From the NCBI RefSeq assembly GCF_000148995.1, contig NZ_GL538353.1, forward strand, positions 186,001 to 250,000: a DNA stretch of 64,000 nucleotides, read 5' to 3'. Within the stretch, counting starts at the first letter, position 1; each line of letters begins with the position of its first letter. The position numbers were made by a program, and so were the translations under genes. This document shows, one piece after another, positions 37,096 through 46,581 of the stretch. Origin of the DNA: Listeria grayi DSM 20601 (lineage in GTDB: Bacteria > Bacillota > Bacilli > Lactobacillales > Listeriaceae). The notes beneath the pieces were generated by a model. It saw only the letters and a list, made by a program, of their open reading frames with translations, searched no databases and had not been told where the DNA came from.

Positions 37096-38461
37096 ATTTA
37101 ACGGATTGATTTCGTTTCTTTACAAACGTATAAACCACAAGCAGTAAGATAAACCACGCAGGTGTGATAAAGAGCGCTAACCTTGTTTCCGCCGAGAATG
37201 CTAGCACGACCAGAATGGCTGCTAAAAATACCAAGATCACGATATTGGAAATCGGGAAAAACGGTAATTTAAAACGGTGTTTCTTCGCTCCCGGTGCCAT
37301 TGTTTTGCGATATTTATAATGACAGATCACGATCACGGCCCATATGTACAAGAAACAGACGGTTGAAATACTGGATATCAATGTAAAGACTGTTTCCGCA
37401 CTTGGAATCAAGTAATTCAACGCGATAACAATAAAGATGACGGTAACAGAAAAATATAATGCCCGTGACGGTACATGACGTTTATTGATCTTGCTAAGCG
37501 TCTGCGGGGCGTTTTTTTCCATCGCCAGCGAATAAACCATACGGCTGGTACTGAATACAGCACTGTTGCAAGCTGAAGCGGCAGAAGTAAGAACGATAAA
37601 ATTGACGATGCCCGCCGCTGCGATAACGCCGACAGTAGTAAATACCTGAACAAACGGACTTTCTGAAATGCTGATTTTATTCCAAGGATAGACGCTCATA
37701 ATTACAAACAACGAGCCAATATAGAAAATCAAGATCCGTAGCGGGATATTATTGATCGCTTTTGGCAGTGTTTTTTCCGGATTTTCTGTTTCCCCAGCAG
37801 TCAGACCAACCAGTTCGATCCCAACAAAGGCGAAAACGACCATTTGGAAAGAGAGTGCAAAACCATGAAACCCATTCGGAAAGAAGCCGCCATGACTATA
37901 TAAGTTGCTGATCGCCACATGTCCGGTACTAGTAGGATAGTGCAAGACGATCAAAACGATCCCCGTTGCGATCAATGCCAAGATCGCAATGATCTTGATC
38001 AACGCAAACCAGAATTCCATTTCTCCAAAGAGCTTGACCGTTGCCAGGTTCATGATCAAAAGAATAAGCAACGCGATCAATCCAGGAATCCATTGAGGTA
38101 CGCTTGGAAACCAGAAAGAAATATAAAGCCCAACTGCCGTAAGGTCTGCCATAGCGATACAGATCCAGCAGAACCAATAGGTCCAGCCCGTTACGAATGC
38201 TGCTCCTTTGCCTAAATAGTCATGAACAAATTCCACGAAAGAGTGATATTCTGTGTTAGATAACAATAGTTCGCCTAATGCTCTCATAATCAAAAAGCAG
38301 ATGATCCCCGTGATCAAGTAGGCAAATAAAATCGATGGACCAGCAAGATGGATAGCTCTTCCTGAACCTAAAAATAATCCCGTTCCGATCGCGCCACCGA
38401 TAGCAATAAGTTGGATGTGCCGATTTTTTAGATTCCTTGCGAGTGTCTTATTTGGTTGCAT
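37094..38461 (-). CDS. APC family amino acid permease (CycA/PheP-like)
   Basis: The 455-residue permease has 12 predicted membrane segments and the amino-acid transporter signature HIQLIAIGGAIGTGLFLGSGRAI. GLTAGETENPEKTLPKAI is typical of the CycA/LysP/GabP branch. D-serine/D-alanine/glycine (CycA-type) uptake is a fair guess, but the exact amino acid cannot be fixed. It is a single-gene unit. Confidence 0.87.
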   Translation of the reverse strand: MQPNKTLARNLKNRHIQLIAIGGAIGTGLFLGSGRAIHLAGPSILFAYLITGIICFLIMRALGELLLSNTEYHSFVEFVHDYLGKGAAFVTGWTYWFCWICIAMADLTAVGLYISFWFPSVPQWIPGLIALLILLIMNLATVKLFGEMEFWFALIKIIAILALIATGIVLIVLHYPTSTGHVAISNLYSHGGFFPNGFHGFALSFQMVVFAFVGIELVGLTAGETENPEKTLPKAINNIPLRILIFYIGSLFVIMSVYPWNKISISESPFVQVFTTVGVIAAAGIVNFIVLTSAASACNSAVFSTSRMVYSLAMEKNAPQTLSKINKRHVPSRALYFSVTVIFIVIALNYLIPSAETVFTLISSISTVCFLYIWAVIVICHYKYRKTMAPGAKKHRFKLPFFPISNIVILVFLAAILVVLAFSAETRLALFITPAWFILLLVVYTFVKKRNQSVK

Positions 38462-38558
38462 TCTGTAAAAACCCCTTTAATCCATTTTTAAGTTCGACAA
38501 AAGCTGTTTAGAAATCAATTATATCATACAGAATTCGTCGAAATTAAACGAAAACATG

Positions 38559-38594
38559 AAAAAGCTGTGACAATGAGAATCGTCACAGCTTTTC
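38559..38594 (-). terminator. Rho-independent terminator of the lipoprotein gene
   Basis: AAAAGCTGTGAC and GTCACAGCTTTT pair around a ten-base loop. On the minus strand the stem is followed by T-rich DNA. Confidence 0.85.
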
Positions 38595-38596
38595 GA

Positions 38597-39463
38597 TCAT
38601 TTATCAAAATGCAAAGCTTCTTGTAAAATCTTGATTGGTTCTTTTCCGGAAATCGAATAGACCACGGTTCCTTCTTGCCACATAATATTATGGTCATCTT
38701 CATTGAGATTGAAAATAATGCTACCGAATTGATGTGGTATCGGCAATGTCAGTTTATTCAATAAAGCAACGGTTTTTCGTGCAAGTGCCAGATTTGCTTC
38801 TGCATCGATCGTAGAAGAATGGACGGAGATAGCCCATCTGCCTTCATTCCAGGACAAATATTTTTGACCTGCACCGGCATCCGAATAACCTTGGATACCA
38901 GAACCTAGATTAACAGGATTGCTCCCGGTATTGCTGTAATTTTCAAAATTGATAGCCGCCTGCGCTTTATCAATGGAAGCGTAAGTTTTTTTCAGTACAA
39001 CGCTGTTTTTTAGCGCAGCTTTAGGATCATTCAATTTCTTATTATTGATTGGAATCGGCTGAGCACTCTCAAAGAATGTGACCGTATAATTGTTGAAATC
39101 GCCGCTAGTCTTTGCAGTAAGATGATTGCCTTCTTTTAAAAGCGGTACTACTTGTGGCAGTGAGATGGCAGCATCCACTTGACCTTTTACTGCTTCGATA
39201 ACTTGTGATTCTGTTAAGGGCTTGTCATCTTGAGCAGGAGCTTTCGTATCTTCCTTGACTTTTGGTTCAGCCTTCTCTTTGTCGCCTGTCGCGCGAGCTG
39301 GCTGAGATTTCTCCTTGTCTTTTTTACTAGTTGTTTGCTTATCCTGTTTTTCTTGTTTGCTACTCGATGAATCAGATGTAGCGGGGGTATCATTTTTTTG
39401 AGAACAACTAGCAAGGAGTACAATGGAAATGATGAAAATCAAGAAAAATAGTGATTTTTTCAA
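38597..39463 (-). CDS. Hypothetical lipoprotein
   Basis: The 288-residue protein has a lipoprotein signal peptide (FFLIFIISIVLLASC, lipidated Cys20), a highly charged Ser/Lys/Glu/Pro linker (about 21-85) and a folded C-terminal domain of about 200 residues with no family I know. It starts at TTG 39463, seven bases after AGGAGG. The linker would hold the domain away from the membrane within the wall. It is a single-gene unit. Confidence 0.78.
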   Translation of the reverse strand: MKKSLFFLIFIISIVLLASCSQKNDTPATSDSSSSKQEKQDKQTTSKKDKEKSQPARATGDKEKAEPKVKEDTKAPAQDDKPLTESQVIEAVKGQVDAAISLPQVVPLLKEGNHLTAKTSGDFNNYTVTFFESAQPIPINNKKLNDPKAALKNSVVLKKTYASIDKAQAAINFENYSNTGSNPVNLGSGIQGYSDAGAGQKYLSWNEGRWAISVHSSTIDAEANLALARKTVALLNKLTLPIPHQFGSIIFNLNEDDHNIMWQEGTVVYSISGKEPIKILQEALHFDK

Positions 39464-39635
39464 AGTAATCCCTCCTAGGGGGTAGATATTTATGATGAAA
39501 ATAACGCATAGAAAACGATATTTTATTTTTAAGAAAGCAAAAAGCTTACAAGAATGATGATACCATATATTACAATATTTTTACATAAAAAACAAAAATA
39601 TTTCTATTTTCTTTGAAATTAGGAATAGTGGGCAT

Positions 39636-39669
39636 AAAAAATCACCCTACCCATATATTAGGAGGGTGA
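39636..39669 (-). terminator. Rho-independent terminator of the DUF4064 gene
   Basis: On the minus strand TCACCCT and AGGGTGA pair with an extra CC/GG inside the loop, and TTTTTT follows. Confidence 0.75.
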
Positions 39670-39678
39670 CCATGAAAG

Positions 39679-40071
39679 TTAAAGTGTAACTTTACGCGCT
39701 AGGCATAAAATCCCGGCAATGATTCCTAAAACACCAGGAACGATCCATAAAAATTGCAGTAAGAAAAATCCTGCGACACTAAGAATTAAAATGATGATAC
39801 CGAACATTTTTGCATTCTTCTTGATCTGAAAAGAAAGTACAAATAAGATGATTGCAACGATCAAAGCAATAACAGCTAAAATCATCAGCTTACTACCGAT
39901 AGAATCGAATTGTTGGATATCACTGCTAGACATTTCCAAACTGCTTTGCATGTCAGTTGAATTACCGATCATTTTAGAAGCACTTGCTCCGATCATGCCA
40001 GTAATAGCAGCAATGATACCTGTGATTCCTCCAATAAGTGTTAAAATAAACTCTGGTTTGCGTGGATTCAT
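39679..40071 (-). CDS. DUF4064-like small membrane protein
   Basis: The 130-residue protein starts MNPRKPEFILTLIGGITGIIAAITG and has four hydrophobic segments, matching DUF4064 membrane proteins of Firmicutes. ATG 40071 is chosen because GGAGG lies seven bases upstream; the longer open frame extends into non-conserved DNA. Function unknown. Confidence 0.8.
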   Translation of the reverse strand: MNPRKPEFILTLIGGITGIIAAITGMIGASASKMIGNSTDMQSSLEMSSSDIQQFDSIGSKLMILAVIALIVAIILFVLSFQIKKNAKMFGIIILILSVAGFFLLQFLWIVPGVLGIIAGILCLARKVTL

Positions 40072-40322
40072 TTCATTTCCTCCTTTTTTCCCTTTTTTGA
40101 GTATAGCATAAAAAACATGTAGCAAATGTGGAGATTTTGTGAACAATTTCGTGGAATAACACCGGAAAACGAGGTTTTTATTTAGTTTTGTTACAAAATG
40201 TGTGGTCCTGCACAAATAAAGTCGTCAAATTGCTTTCGTTTCGTAACCTTGCCGCAATATTTAAATGGTAAGATTAAAAAATCTTATACGAAACGTAAAA
40301 TAAAAAAAGGCAGGTAACGATA

Positions 40323-40709
40323 TTGAATTTTAAAAAAGGTCTAGTTGGGTTATTATGTATAGTCGTGTTGGGATTAGCATTAGTAGTTCCTCACTCCGTA
40401 AATGTAGATGCGAAACCGAAGAAAGCAAAAACGATCACTGTCAATGCTAGTGCTTATTCCTACAAACAAAAAGGAATGGGTCACATTACTTCAAAAGGTA
40501 TCAACTTAAAAAAACATCCACGTGTAATTGCCGTAGATCCTAAAGTTATTCGTCTTGGAAGCAAAGTTTATATCCCAGGTTATGGCTATGCTGTGGCTGG
40601 TGATACTGGCGGCGCGATCAAAGGAAAGAAAATCGATGTCCACATGAAGACCGTAGCGAAAGCGAAAAAATGGGGACGTAAAAAAGTAAAAATAAAAGTA
40701 TACAAATAA
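40323..40709 (+). CDS. Secreted 3D-domain protein
   Basis: The 128-residue protein has an N-terminal signal segment (GLVGLLCIVVLGLALVVP) and a 3D domain with the three conserved Asp in IAVDPKVI, AGDTGGAIKG and KKIDVHM. This fold is shared with the MltA/Rpf-like lytic transglycosylase family and is often linked to peptidoglycan turnover in Gram-positive stationary phase. The start is TTG 40323. It is only the catalytic-like domain, without LysM or coiled-coil partners. Confidence 0.85.
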   Translation: MNFKKGLVGLLCIVVLGLALVVPHSVNVDAKPKKAKTITVNASAYSYKQKGMGHITSKGINLKKHPRVIAVDPKVIRLGSKVYIPGYGYAVAGDTGGAIKGKKIDVHMKTVAKAKKWGRKKVKIKVYK

Positions 40710-40765
40710 TAGATTAACGAACCAAATAAACGGGTAAAGTTTACTAACTCATTTATTTTGTAGTT

Positions 40766-40797
40766 GACAGTCACGCGTTTTGTGGCTGTCTTTTTTT
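40766..40797 (+). terminator. Rho-independent terminator
   Basis: GACAGTCAC and GTGGCTGTC pair around GCGTTTT, then seven T. It ends the 3D-domain gene. Confidence 0.9.
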
Positions 40798-40807
40798 ATG
40801 GAAAATG

Positions 40808-40843
40808 AAAAAAGAAGCCATCACAACACTCGGCTTCTTTTTT
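40808..40843 (-). terminator. Rho-independent terminator of the adenylate-forming enzyme gene
   Basis: AAAAGAAGCC and GGCTTCTTTT pair around a ten-base loop, with A and T runs on both sides; it serves mainly the minus-strand gene. Confidence 0.88.
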
Positions 40844-40850
40844 CGATTTA

Positions 40851-42374
40851 TTAAGCTTCTGTTAGTTCTTTTTCCAAGCGTAGGCGCTGTACTTTCATGG
40901 TCGCTGTGCGCGGAATCTCTTCAGATCTCATCAAGATCGGCTGATTCAGGTGCGGTAAGTCAGATATTTTCTCAAACCACGCGTCCCAATTCATTTCCAT
41001 TCCTTCTCGGGTAGCAAGGATCGGCTGCGGGCTTCCCTCTTTTCCGCGAATGATCACGACTTCTTCTAGAAAATCCAGTTCATCAAGCAGTTTGTCCTCG
41101 ATCGCAAGTGTACTTTCAATGTTTTCTACCAAATCGACTTGACGGTCTTGCAAGTACAAAATACCAAAGCGGTCTTTCATACCATAATCGCCGCTATCCC
41201 ACCATTTGCCGTACACATTTTCTTGGAAGCGGGCGTCTTCTTTGAAATAAGTAAGTGCGCGTCCTTTAGAAAGCAATTGGATATTGCCACTTGTACCGGC
41301 TGGGACAACATTTCCATCAGTATCGACGATTCGTGCTTTTGTCAGATTTGGCATGCCTAGACCCATTGCGCGTGCATTCGTCTTCCTTAGCGAACGTTTG
41401 GTATGCGGGCGAATGATCATCGGACCGCATTCGCTTTGTCCATAAATTTGCAGAAAGACGGGATGTTTATAAGAAGAACAGTGTAGAAAAGCGGACATTG
41501 TTTCTTTATTGATCGCATCAAAAGTAGAGTGATAATATTTCAAGCTGGCAAATACTTCTGGTTTGCGTTTTGCCAAAGAGGCCCATTGTACAAAATGATT
41601 TGGGTGTGTTTCCAACGCTTTCGGCTTATATTTCAATAAGGTCTGTTCCACATTATCTAAAGAAGGATTTGCGATCGCAAGGAGCGGAAAGCCTTTTATC
41701 ATGAGCGAAGATATGCCAATGTTGTAGCGGGAATGGACGGGTGAAATGTGGAAAGCGACTAAGCCTTTTTTATCGATCCAGCTAAGCACATTTTTTTGCA
41801 ATTTTGTGCGCCAGCCCATCGAATTAGCCGAGTGAGCAATCAATTTGGGAACACCAGTCGTGCCAGATGTATGCGTCATATAAGAAATCATATCTTTCGG
41901 AAGGAAAACTTGTTGGCATGGCTTTTGGCTGGTGACTTCCAGAAGCTCGGACAATGCGATCAATTTGTCAGCAGAAAGATTTTTCAGCTCGCTACATTTA
42001 GTAGCAGTGTGGGAATCACTGATCAACCATGGATCGTCTAACCGGCCAACTAAGATATCCATTGTTTCGGCGGGGAAATGAGGAGAAATCATGATCGGTA
42101 CTGCGCCGAGATAAGAAACAGCAACTGCTAAGAGATAGGTATCGAATTTAGCCGATTTGAAAATAACGACTTTTTCTTCTTTTTGAACACCCATTTCGTT
42201 CAATTGTCTAGCACGGCGGATGACCGCTTGTTTACAATCCAAGTAGTTCGTTTCTAGCTGCAGCTCTGGGAAGGCGGGTAAAACTTCATCAAAATACATG
42301 GGGCTTTGCGGAAAGCGTTCTGCCGCTTCTGCAAAATTACTGAAAAGATTAAGGGGTTTATATTTATGGAACAT
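40851..42374 (-). CDS. Orphan class I adenylate-forming (AMP-binding) enzyme
   Basis: The protein (507 residues) shows the adenylation-domain core motifs A3 THTSGTTGVPK, A5 QIYGQSECGP and A7 DSGDYGMKDRFG. A C-terminal PRTATMKVQRLRLEK holds the late catalytic Lys. The family includes acyl-CoA ligases, aryl-acid and amino-acid activating enzymes. No carrier-protein, condensation or CoA-pathway gene is adjacent, so its acid substrate and acceptor are unknown. ATG 42374 is chosen over ATG 42380 because GAGGAG is only two bases from the latter. Confidence 0.85.
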   Translation of the reverse strand: MFHKYKPLNLFSNFAEAAERFPQSPMYFDEVLPAFPELQLETNYLDCKQAVIRRARQLNEMGVQKEEKVVIFKSAKFDTYLLAVAVSYLGAVPIMISPHFPAETMDILVGRLDDPWLISDSHTATKCSELKNLSADKLIALSELLEVTSQKPCQQVFLPKDMISYMTHTSGTTGVPKLIAHSANSMGWRTKLQKNVLSWIDKKGLVAFHISPVHSRYNIGISSLMIKGFPLLAIANPSLDNVEQTLLKYKPKALETHPNHFVQWASLAKRKPEVFASLKYYHSTFDAINKETMSAFLHCSSYKHPVFLQIYGQSECGPMIIRPHTKRSLRKTNARAMGLGMPNLTKARIVDTDGNVVPAGTSGNIQLLSKGRALTYFKEDARFQENVYGKWWDSGDYGMKDRFGILYLQDRQVDLVENIESTLAIEDKLLDELDFLEEVVIIRGKEGSPQPILATREGMEMNWDAWFEKISDLPHLNQPILMRSEEIPRTATMKVQRLRLEKELTEA

Positions 42375-42523
42375 TTTCATTTCTCCTCTGTTCGTTTATG
42401 AACTAATTATAGCATTTACAGCGGTATTGTCTAGAAGATGTTAATAAGTTCACAAGTGAATTTGAAAAAAAGTTACTTCTATTATATTTAGGAGTAACTT
42501 AAGATGGGCCGATAAGAAAATAA

Positions 42524-43456
42524 TTAAAAACTATGAACCAGTATGATTCCGACAATAATAAATAAGATCCCAATGATCCGTTTATTATCGATCTGCTGCT
42601 TCGGAATCGAAAACATCCCAAAATGATCGATCAAAAGCGCCATGACCATTTGTCCGCAAAGCAGGATCATGATCGTAAGTGCAACGCCCAAATACGGCAT
42701 CAGCACGATATTAGCTGTCACATAGGCTACACCGAGGAAGCCGCCGATAAACGCCCATAATGGAAGTTCTTCGCCTGTATCCTTACGTTTTGAAAAAGTA
42801 AAACGGCGGACGAAGATTGCTACGACAAGCGCTAAAATGATGACACCCACTACGAAAGAGATCAAGGAAGCTAGGAAAAAGGAATCGACAGCTGTGCGCA
42901 ACTGACTGTTTACAGCAGTTTGGATCGGTGGCAATAACCCAGAACCAAACCCGGCAATCAACCACCATTTAGAAGAACCAGTTGTCTGGATTTTTCGTTT
43001 TGCCCGCGGCAGATAGTTCATCAACAGAATCCCAAAGAGCATCAGTATGACGCCTATCATCCTGCCAAGCGAGATCCCGTGAATGGGAGCATGAAAAAAA
43101 CCGAACCAGTCGATCAGGATGCTCATCACCATTTGACCAGTCACAGTTGTAACAACAGTCATCGCAGCGCCAAGCCGCGGTAAAAGTAAAATATTTCCTG
43201 TTAAAAAGATAATTCCGCAGAGCCCTCCTAAAAACCAGATATAAGGAGGATAATGACCGGAGACTTGTGAAAAAGTCAGTTTCGCAGGATTGATGATTAT
43301 GTTGATAATAAGTAGAAATAAAGCACCGACGGAAAAAGAGATAAAGGATGCCAATAGCGGAGAGCGGGTGAATTTGCCTAAGTGATTGTTTACGGATGTC
43401 TGAACAGGCAGCATCATTCCGACTAGCAAGCCGGCAATAAGTAAGAGTGCAATCAT
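42524..43456 (-). CDS. DMT transporter, tandem YdcZ (DUF606) domains
   Basis: The 310-residue protein has ten membrane segments in two similar halves. Each half has a start like LLVGMMLPVQTSVNNHLGKF / GSGLLPPIQTAVNSQLRTAV and an end like GAAMTVVTTVTGQMVMSILIDWFGFF / GVALTIMILLCGQMVMALLIDHFGMF. This internal duplication is typical of the two-domain form of YdcZ (DUF606). Substrate unknown. It is divergent from the GntR gene. Confidence 0.87.
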   Translation of the reverse strand: MIALLLIAGLLVGMMLPVQTSVNNHLGKFTRSPLLASFISFSVGALFLLIINIIINPAKLTFSQVSGHYPPYIWFLGGLCGIIFLTGNILLLPRLGAAMTVVTTVTGQMVMSILIDWFGFFHAPIHGISLGRMIGVILMLFGILLMNYLPRAKRKIQTTGSSKWWLIAGFGSGLLPPIQTAVNSQLRTAVDSFFLASLISFVVGVIILALVVAIFVRRFTFSKRKDTGEELPLWAFIGGFLGVAYVTANIVLMPYLGVALTIMILLCGQMVMALLIDHFGMFSIPKQQIDNKRIIGILFIIVGIILVHSF

Positions 43457-43605
43457 AAAATAATCGTCCTTTCAAAATAGATATCCTTCAAATGGTACAA
43501 TAGAATGAACGGCTTGTCTAATTACTTGTCTGTAAAAAAGATCCCTATTGCATTTTTGGGCAAATTATGGAAATAATAGACTAATGACGCGGAAAGGAGA
43601 ACAGA

Positions 43606-44307
43606 ATGAAAAAAACAACAATTCTTTACCAAACAATCTCCGAAGCAATCAAAAAAGATATTTTAACAGGAAAATACCCAGTAGATTCCTTTATACCAAC
43701 AGAAAACGAATTAGAAGCGATGTTCGAAGTCAGCAAGATCACGATCCGTAAAGCAATCGAATTATTAGTTTCGGAAGGCTATTTAGAAAAGCAGCGGGCG
43801 ATCGGTACAAAAGTCATCAGCAACCGGCTTTTCAATAAACTTGCGAAGGCCCAATCGTTTTCTACGATCTTGACGGATGAAGGGCTGGAAGTCGATAAGA
43901 AAATTTTAACGATCCGCTCGCTGAAAAAACAAGAAATCGCGGATCTGGGCGTTGCTTTCCAAGGAAATGTCACAGAAGTGAAGCGGCTCTATTATTTGGA
44001 CGGAGCACCATTCATCTACTATACCCATTACCTTGCCGATATTTATCATGGCATCAACGAATCCCAGCTTGATCAATTATCGCTCTATCAATTAATGAAG
44101 GAAAATGGTCAAACAGTCGCGCGTTTTGAAGATGAATTCGATGTCAAGCTGTTGACAGCAGCTGAACAAGAAATTCTGAAGACGGCAACATCGCATTTGC
44201 TAGAACGCCGCCGTTTTTCATATAATGAAGCGGGACAAATCATTGAATATTCGCTAGGCCTTTATAATACCGACCTTCACGCTTATCGCATTCACTATGA
44301 AGTTTAA
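43606..44307 (+). CDS. GntR/UTRA regulator of the amino-sugar-acid operon
   Basis: The 233-residue protein has a GntR winged helix (IPTENELEAMFEVSKITIRKAIELLVSEGYLEKQRAIGTKV) followed by a UTRA effector domain. It lies 65 bp before an operon for sugar-acid breakdown, and a 30-bp perfect palindrome occupies that gap. It therefore almost certainly represses the operon until a sugar-phosphate ligand binds (inference). ATG 43606 follows AAAGGAG. Confidence 0.88.
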   Translation: MKKTTILYQTISEAIKKDILTGKYPVDSFIPTENELEAMFEVSKITIRKAIELLVSEGYLEKQRAIGTKVISNRLFNKLAKAQSFSTILTDEGLEVDKKILTIRSLKKQEIADLGVAFQGNVTEVKRLYYLDGAPFIYYTHYLADIYHGINESQLDQLSLYQLMKENGQTVARFEDEFDVKLLTAAEQEILKTATSHLLERRRFSYNEAGQIIEYSLGLYNTDLHAYRIHYEV

Positions 44308-44323
44308 CGATAAGCTTTTTCTT

Positions 44324-44353
44324 TACATGATAACATTATAATGTTATCATGTA
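44324..44353 (+). promoter_or_regulatory. 30-bp perfect palindromic operator over a -10 element
   Basis: The two 15-base arms (TACATGATAACATTA and its exact complement) meet without a loop. TATAAT (44337-44342) is at the centre. HutC-type GntR regulators bind such symmetric sites; occupancy would block RNA polymerase. The -35 is weak. Confidence 0.75.
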
Positions 44354-44372
44354 CGAGAAAGAAGGGATGACG

Positions 44373-45476
44373 ATGTATGATATTTTGATAAAAAATGGAC
44401 GTACGCCTTCTCGAGAAACCATTGATATTGCCATTCAAGCAGATAAAATCGCTGAGATCGGCAGCAATCTGGAAGTAGAAGCGCAGCGTGTGATCGATCT
44501 ACATGGCGATAGTTATGTGAGTGCAGGCTGGATCGATGATCATGTTCATTGCTATGAAGAAATGGATCTTTACTATGATTCGCCGGATGAACAAGGTTAT
44601 AAAGCTGGCGTGACAACGATCATTGATGCGGGTTCTACGGGTGCAGAAAACATGGATCGTTTTCATCAGTTATTGAAAGATGTGAAAACGAATGTTTTTG
44701 CGATGATCAATATTTCTAAAACAGGGATCGTACGGCAGGATGAATTATCGGACATGCGCAATATCCAAGCTGAATTGGTGCGTGAGAAAGTTAAAGCGTT
44801 TCCAGCATTTATTGTTGGTTTGAAAGCACGGATGAGTAAGACCGTCGTTGGTGATAATGATATTTTGCCGTTAGAGGAAGCAAAGAAGATCCAGCAGCAA
44901 GTCGATTTGCCGCTTATGGTCCACATCGGTTCAAACCCGCCGACATTAGAAACCATCCTGGCAGAATTGGAACAAGGTGATATCGTGACACATTGCTTTA
45001 ATGGCAAAGCCAACGGGATTTTCGACAAGGAAAATCACAGCATCAAAAATTTTGCAAAAGAAGCATACGAGAAAGGTATCATTTTCGATGTCGGTCATGG
45101 TACAGATAGTTTCAATTTTGATGTCGCCGAAGCAGCGAAAGCAGAACATATTACACCATATACGATCAGTACAGACTTATATCACCGCAATCGCGAAAGC
45201 GGGCCAGTATATGATATGGCGACGACATTGGAAAAATTATTAGCAGTCGGCTATTCGCTGGCAGAAATCATTCCTATGGTAACTTCCCATCCAGCAGCAA
45301 GTTTTAAACTGAAGGGGAAAGGGGAATTGAAAAAAGGCGCCGACGCTGACATTACGATTTTTAATGTGGGAAGCGGTTCCAAAGAACTCGTTGATTCCAA
45401 CGGGAACACAAGAACGATCAACCAACTTATAAAACCAACAACAGCAATTATTGGGGGGGCCATTTATGACATCTAA
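44373..45476 (+). CDS. Amidohydrolase/deacetylase family metallohydrolase
   Basis: The 367-residue amidohydrolase-superfamily enzyme has the metal-binding HVH in GWIDDHVHCYEE, a probable carboxylated Lys in VGLKARMS, then HIGSN, HCFNG and the catalytic Asp in ISTDLYHR. It resembles the Enterococcus faecalis EF0837-type proteins annotated as adenine deaminase or deacetylase. Its linkage with a DgaE-like lyase and KDGP aldolase suggests that it removes an N-acyl group from an amino-sugar acid (inference). ATG 44373 is chosen because GAAGGG lies six bases upstream; ATG 44349 is inside the operator. Confidence 0.87.
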   Translation: MYDILIKNGRTPSRETIDIAIQADKIAEIGSNLEVEAQRVIDLHGDSYVSAGWIDDHVHCYEEMDLYYDSPDEQGYKAGVTTIIDAGSTGAENMDRFHQLLKDVKTNVFAMINISKTGIVRQDELSDMRNIQAELVREKVKAFPAFIVGLKARMSKTVVGDNDILPLEEAKKIQQQVDLPLMVHIGSNPPTLETILAELEQGDIVTHCFNGKANGIFDKENHSIKNFAKEAYEKGIIFDVGHGTDSFNFDVAEAAKAEHITPYTISTDLYHRNRESGPVYDMATTLEKLLAVGYSLAEIIPMVTSHPAASFKLKGKGELKKGADADITIFNVGSGSKELVDSNGNTRTINQLIKPTTAIIGGAIYDI

Positions 45477-46581
45477 AGAAGCAATCTATGATAAATATCA
45501 ATTAAAAGAAGTAATCAATGCTTCTGGAAAAATGACGATTTTAGGCGTATCAAAAATTTCCGATCATGTAGCCGAACTACAGAAACTGGCAGGACAAAGC
45601 TTTTTTGAAATGAGCGATCTCGTCAAAAAAACAGGTGCTTATATTGCCGATTTAGTAGGAGCAGAAGACGCGATCGTTGTTTCCAGCGCCTCAGCAGGAA
45701 TTGCTCAATCAGTCGCTGGAGTTATTGGCAAAGGTGATGCTTATCATACCTACCACCCTTACACCGAGCGGATCACACGCCGGGAGATCATTCTTCCAAA
45801 AGGGCATAATGTAGATTACGGCACAGCGGTAGAAGTAATGGTAGAACTTGGCGGCGGTAAAGTAACAGAAGCCGGCTATGCGAATATGTGTGCGCCGGAT
45901 CACGTCGAAGCGATGATCACTGAACAAACGGCCGCACTGCTTTATATCAAAAGTCATCATACCGTTCAAAAAAGTATGCTTTCAGTCGAAGAAATGGCGC
46001 AGATCGCGAAAAAATACCAATTGCCGCTGATCGTTGATGCTGCAGCAGAAGAAGAGCTTGAAAAATATTACCGCTTAGGAGCAGATCTAGTCATCTATAG
46101 TGGTGCAAAAGCGATCGAAGGGCCGTCATCAGGACTTGTGATCGGCAAAAAGATCCCGGTTAGTTGGGTACGTGAACAAGGCAAGGGCATCGGCAGAGCG
46201 ATGAAAATCGGCAAAGAAAATATCATCGGCTTCACGGCAGCAATCGAACAGTACTTAAAAGAAGGAACAGAGTCAGGCGAATCCATGCAGAAGCGTTTAG
46301 CGCCATTCGTGGAGGCTGTCAACCAATTGGAGGGCTTGTCAGCTGAAATCGTCCAGGACGGAGCAGGACGCGATATCTATCGTGCCGCCGTTACGACGGA
46401 TGATCCAGCCGCAGCACGTCCGCTGATCGAGCAGTTGAAAAAAACGAGCCCAGCCGTCTATACAAGGGAATATCGTGCCAATAACGGCATTATCGAATTT
46501 GATATTCGGGCAGTAACCGATATAGAACTACAAAAAATCGCGGAAAGACTAAAAAATAGTATGGAAAGTGGGAATAAGTAA
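45466..46581 (+). CDS. PLP-dependent lyase, D-glucosaminate-6-phosphate ammonia-lyase (DgaE)-like
   Basis: The 371-residue fold-type I PLP enzyme of the SelA-like branch has PLIVDAAAEEELEKYYRLGADLVIYSGAKAIEGP, where the Lys of SGAK forms the internal aldimine. It matches the DgaE family, which removes ammonia from D-glucosaminate-6-phosphate to give 2-keto-3-deoxy-6-phosphogluconate. ATG 45466 follows a seven-G ribosome site and overlaps the amidohydrolase end by 11 bases. The stop overlaps the aldolase start by one base. Confidence 0.85.
   Translation: MTSKEAIYDKYQLKEVINASGKMTILGVSKISDHVAELQKLAGQSFFEMSDLVKKTGAYIADLVGAEDAIVVSSASAGIAQSVAGVIGKGDAYHTYHPYTERITRREIILPKGHNVDYGTAVEVMVELGGGKVTEAGYANMCAPDHVEAMITEQTAALLYIKSHHTVQKSMLSVEEMAQIAKKYQLPLIVDAAAEEELEKYYRLGADLVIYSGAKAIEGPSSGLVIGKKIPVSWVREQGKGIGRAMKIGKENIIGFTAAIEQYLKEGTESGESMQKRLAPFVEAVNQLEGLSAEIVQDGAGRDIYRAAVTTDDPAAARPLIEQLKKTSPAVYTREYRANNGIIEFDIRAVTDIELQKIAERLKNSMESGNK

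Noticed and set aside
40110-40320. Possible c-di-AMP (ydaO) riboswitch before the 3D-domain protein
   Set aside because: Some 3D-domain or cell-wall hydrolase genes carry one, but I see none of the conserved ydaO stem motifs here.
44349-44372. Upstream ATG for the amidohydrolase
   Set aside because: It lies in the operator palindrome without a ribosome site; ATG 44373 has GAAGGG at good distance.
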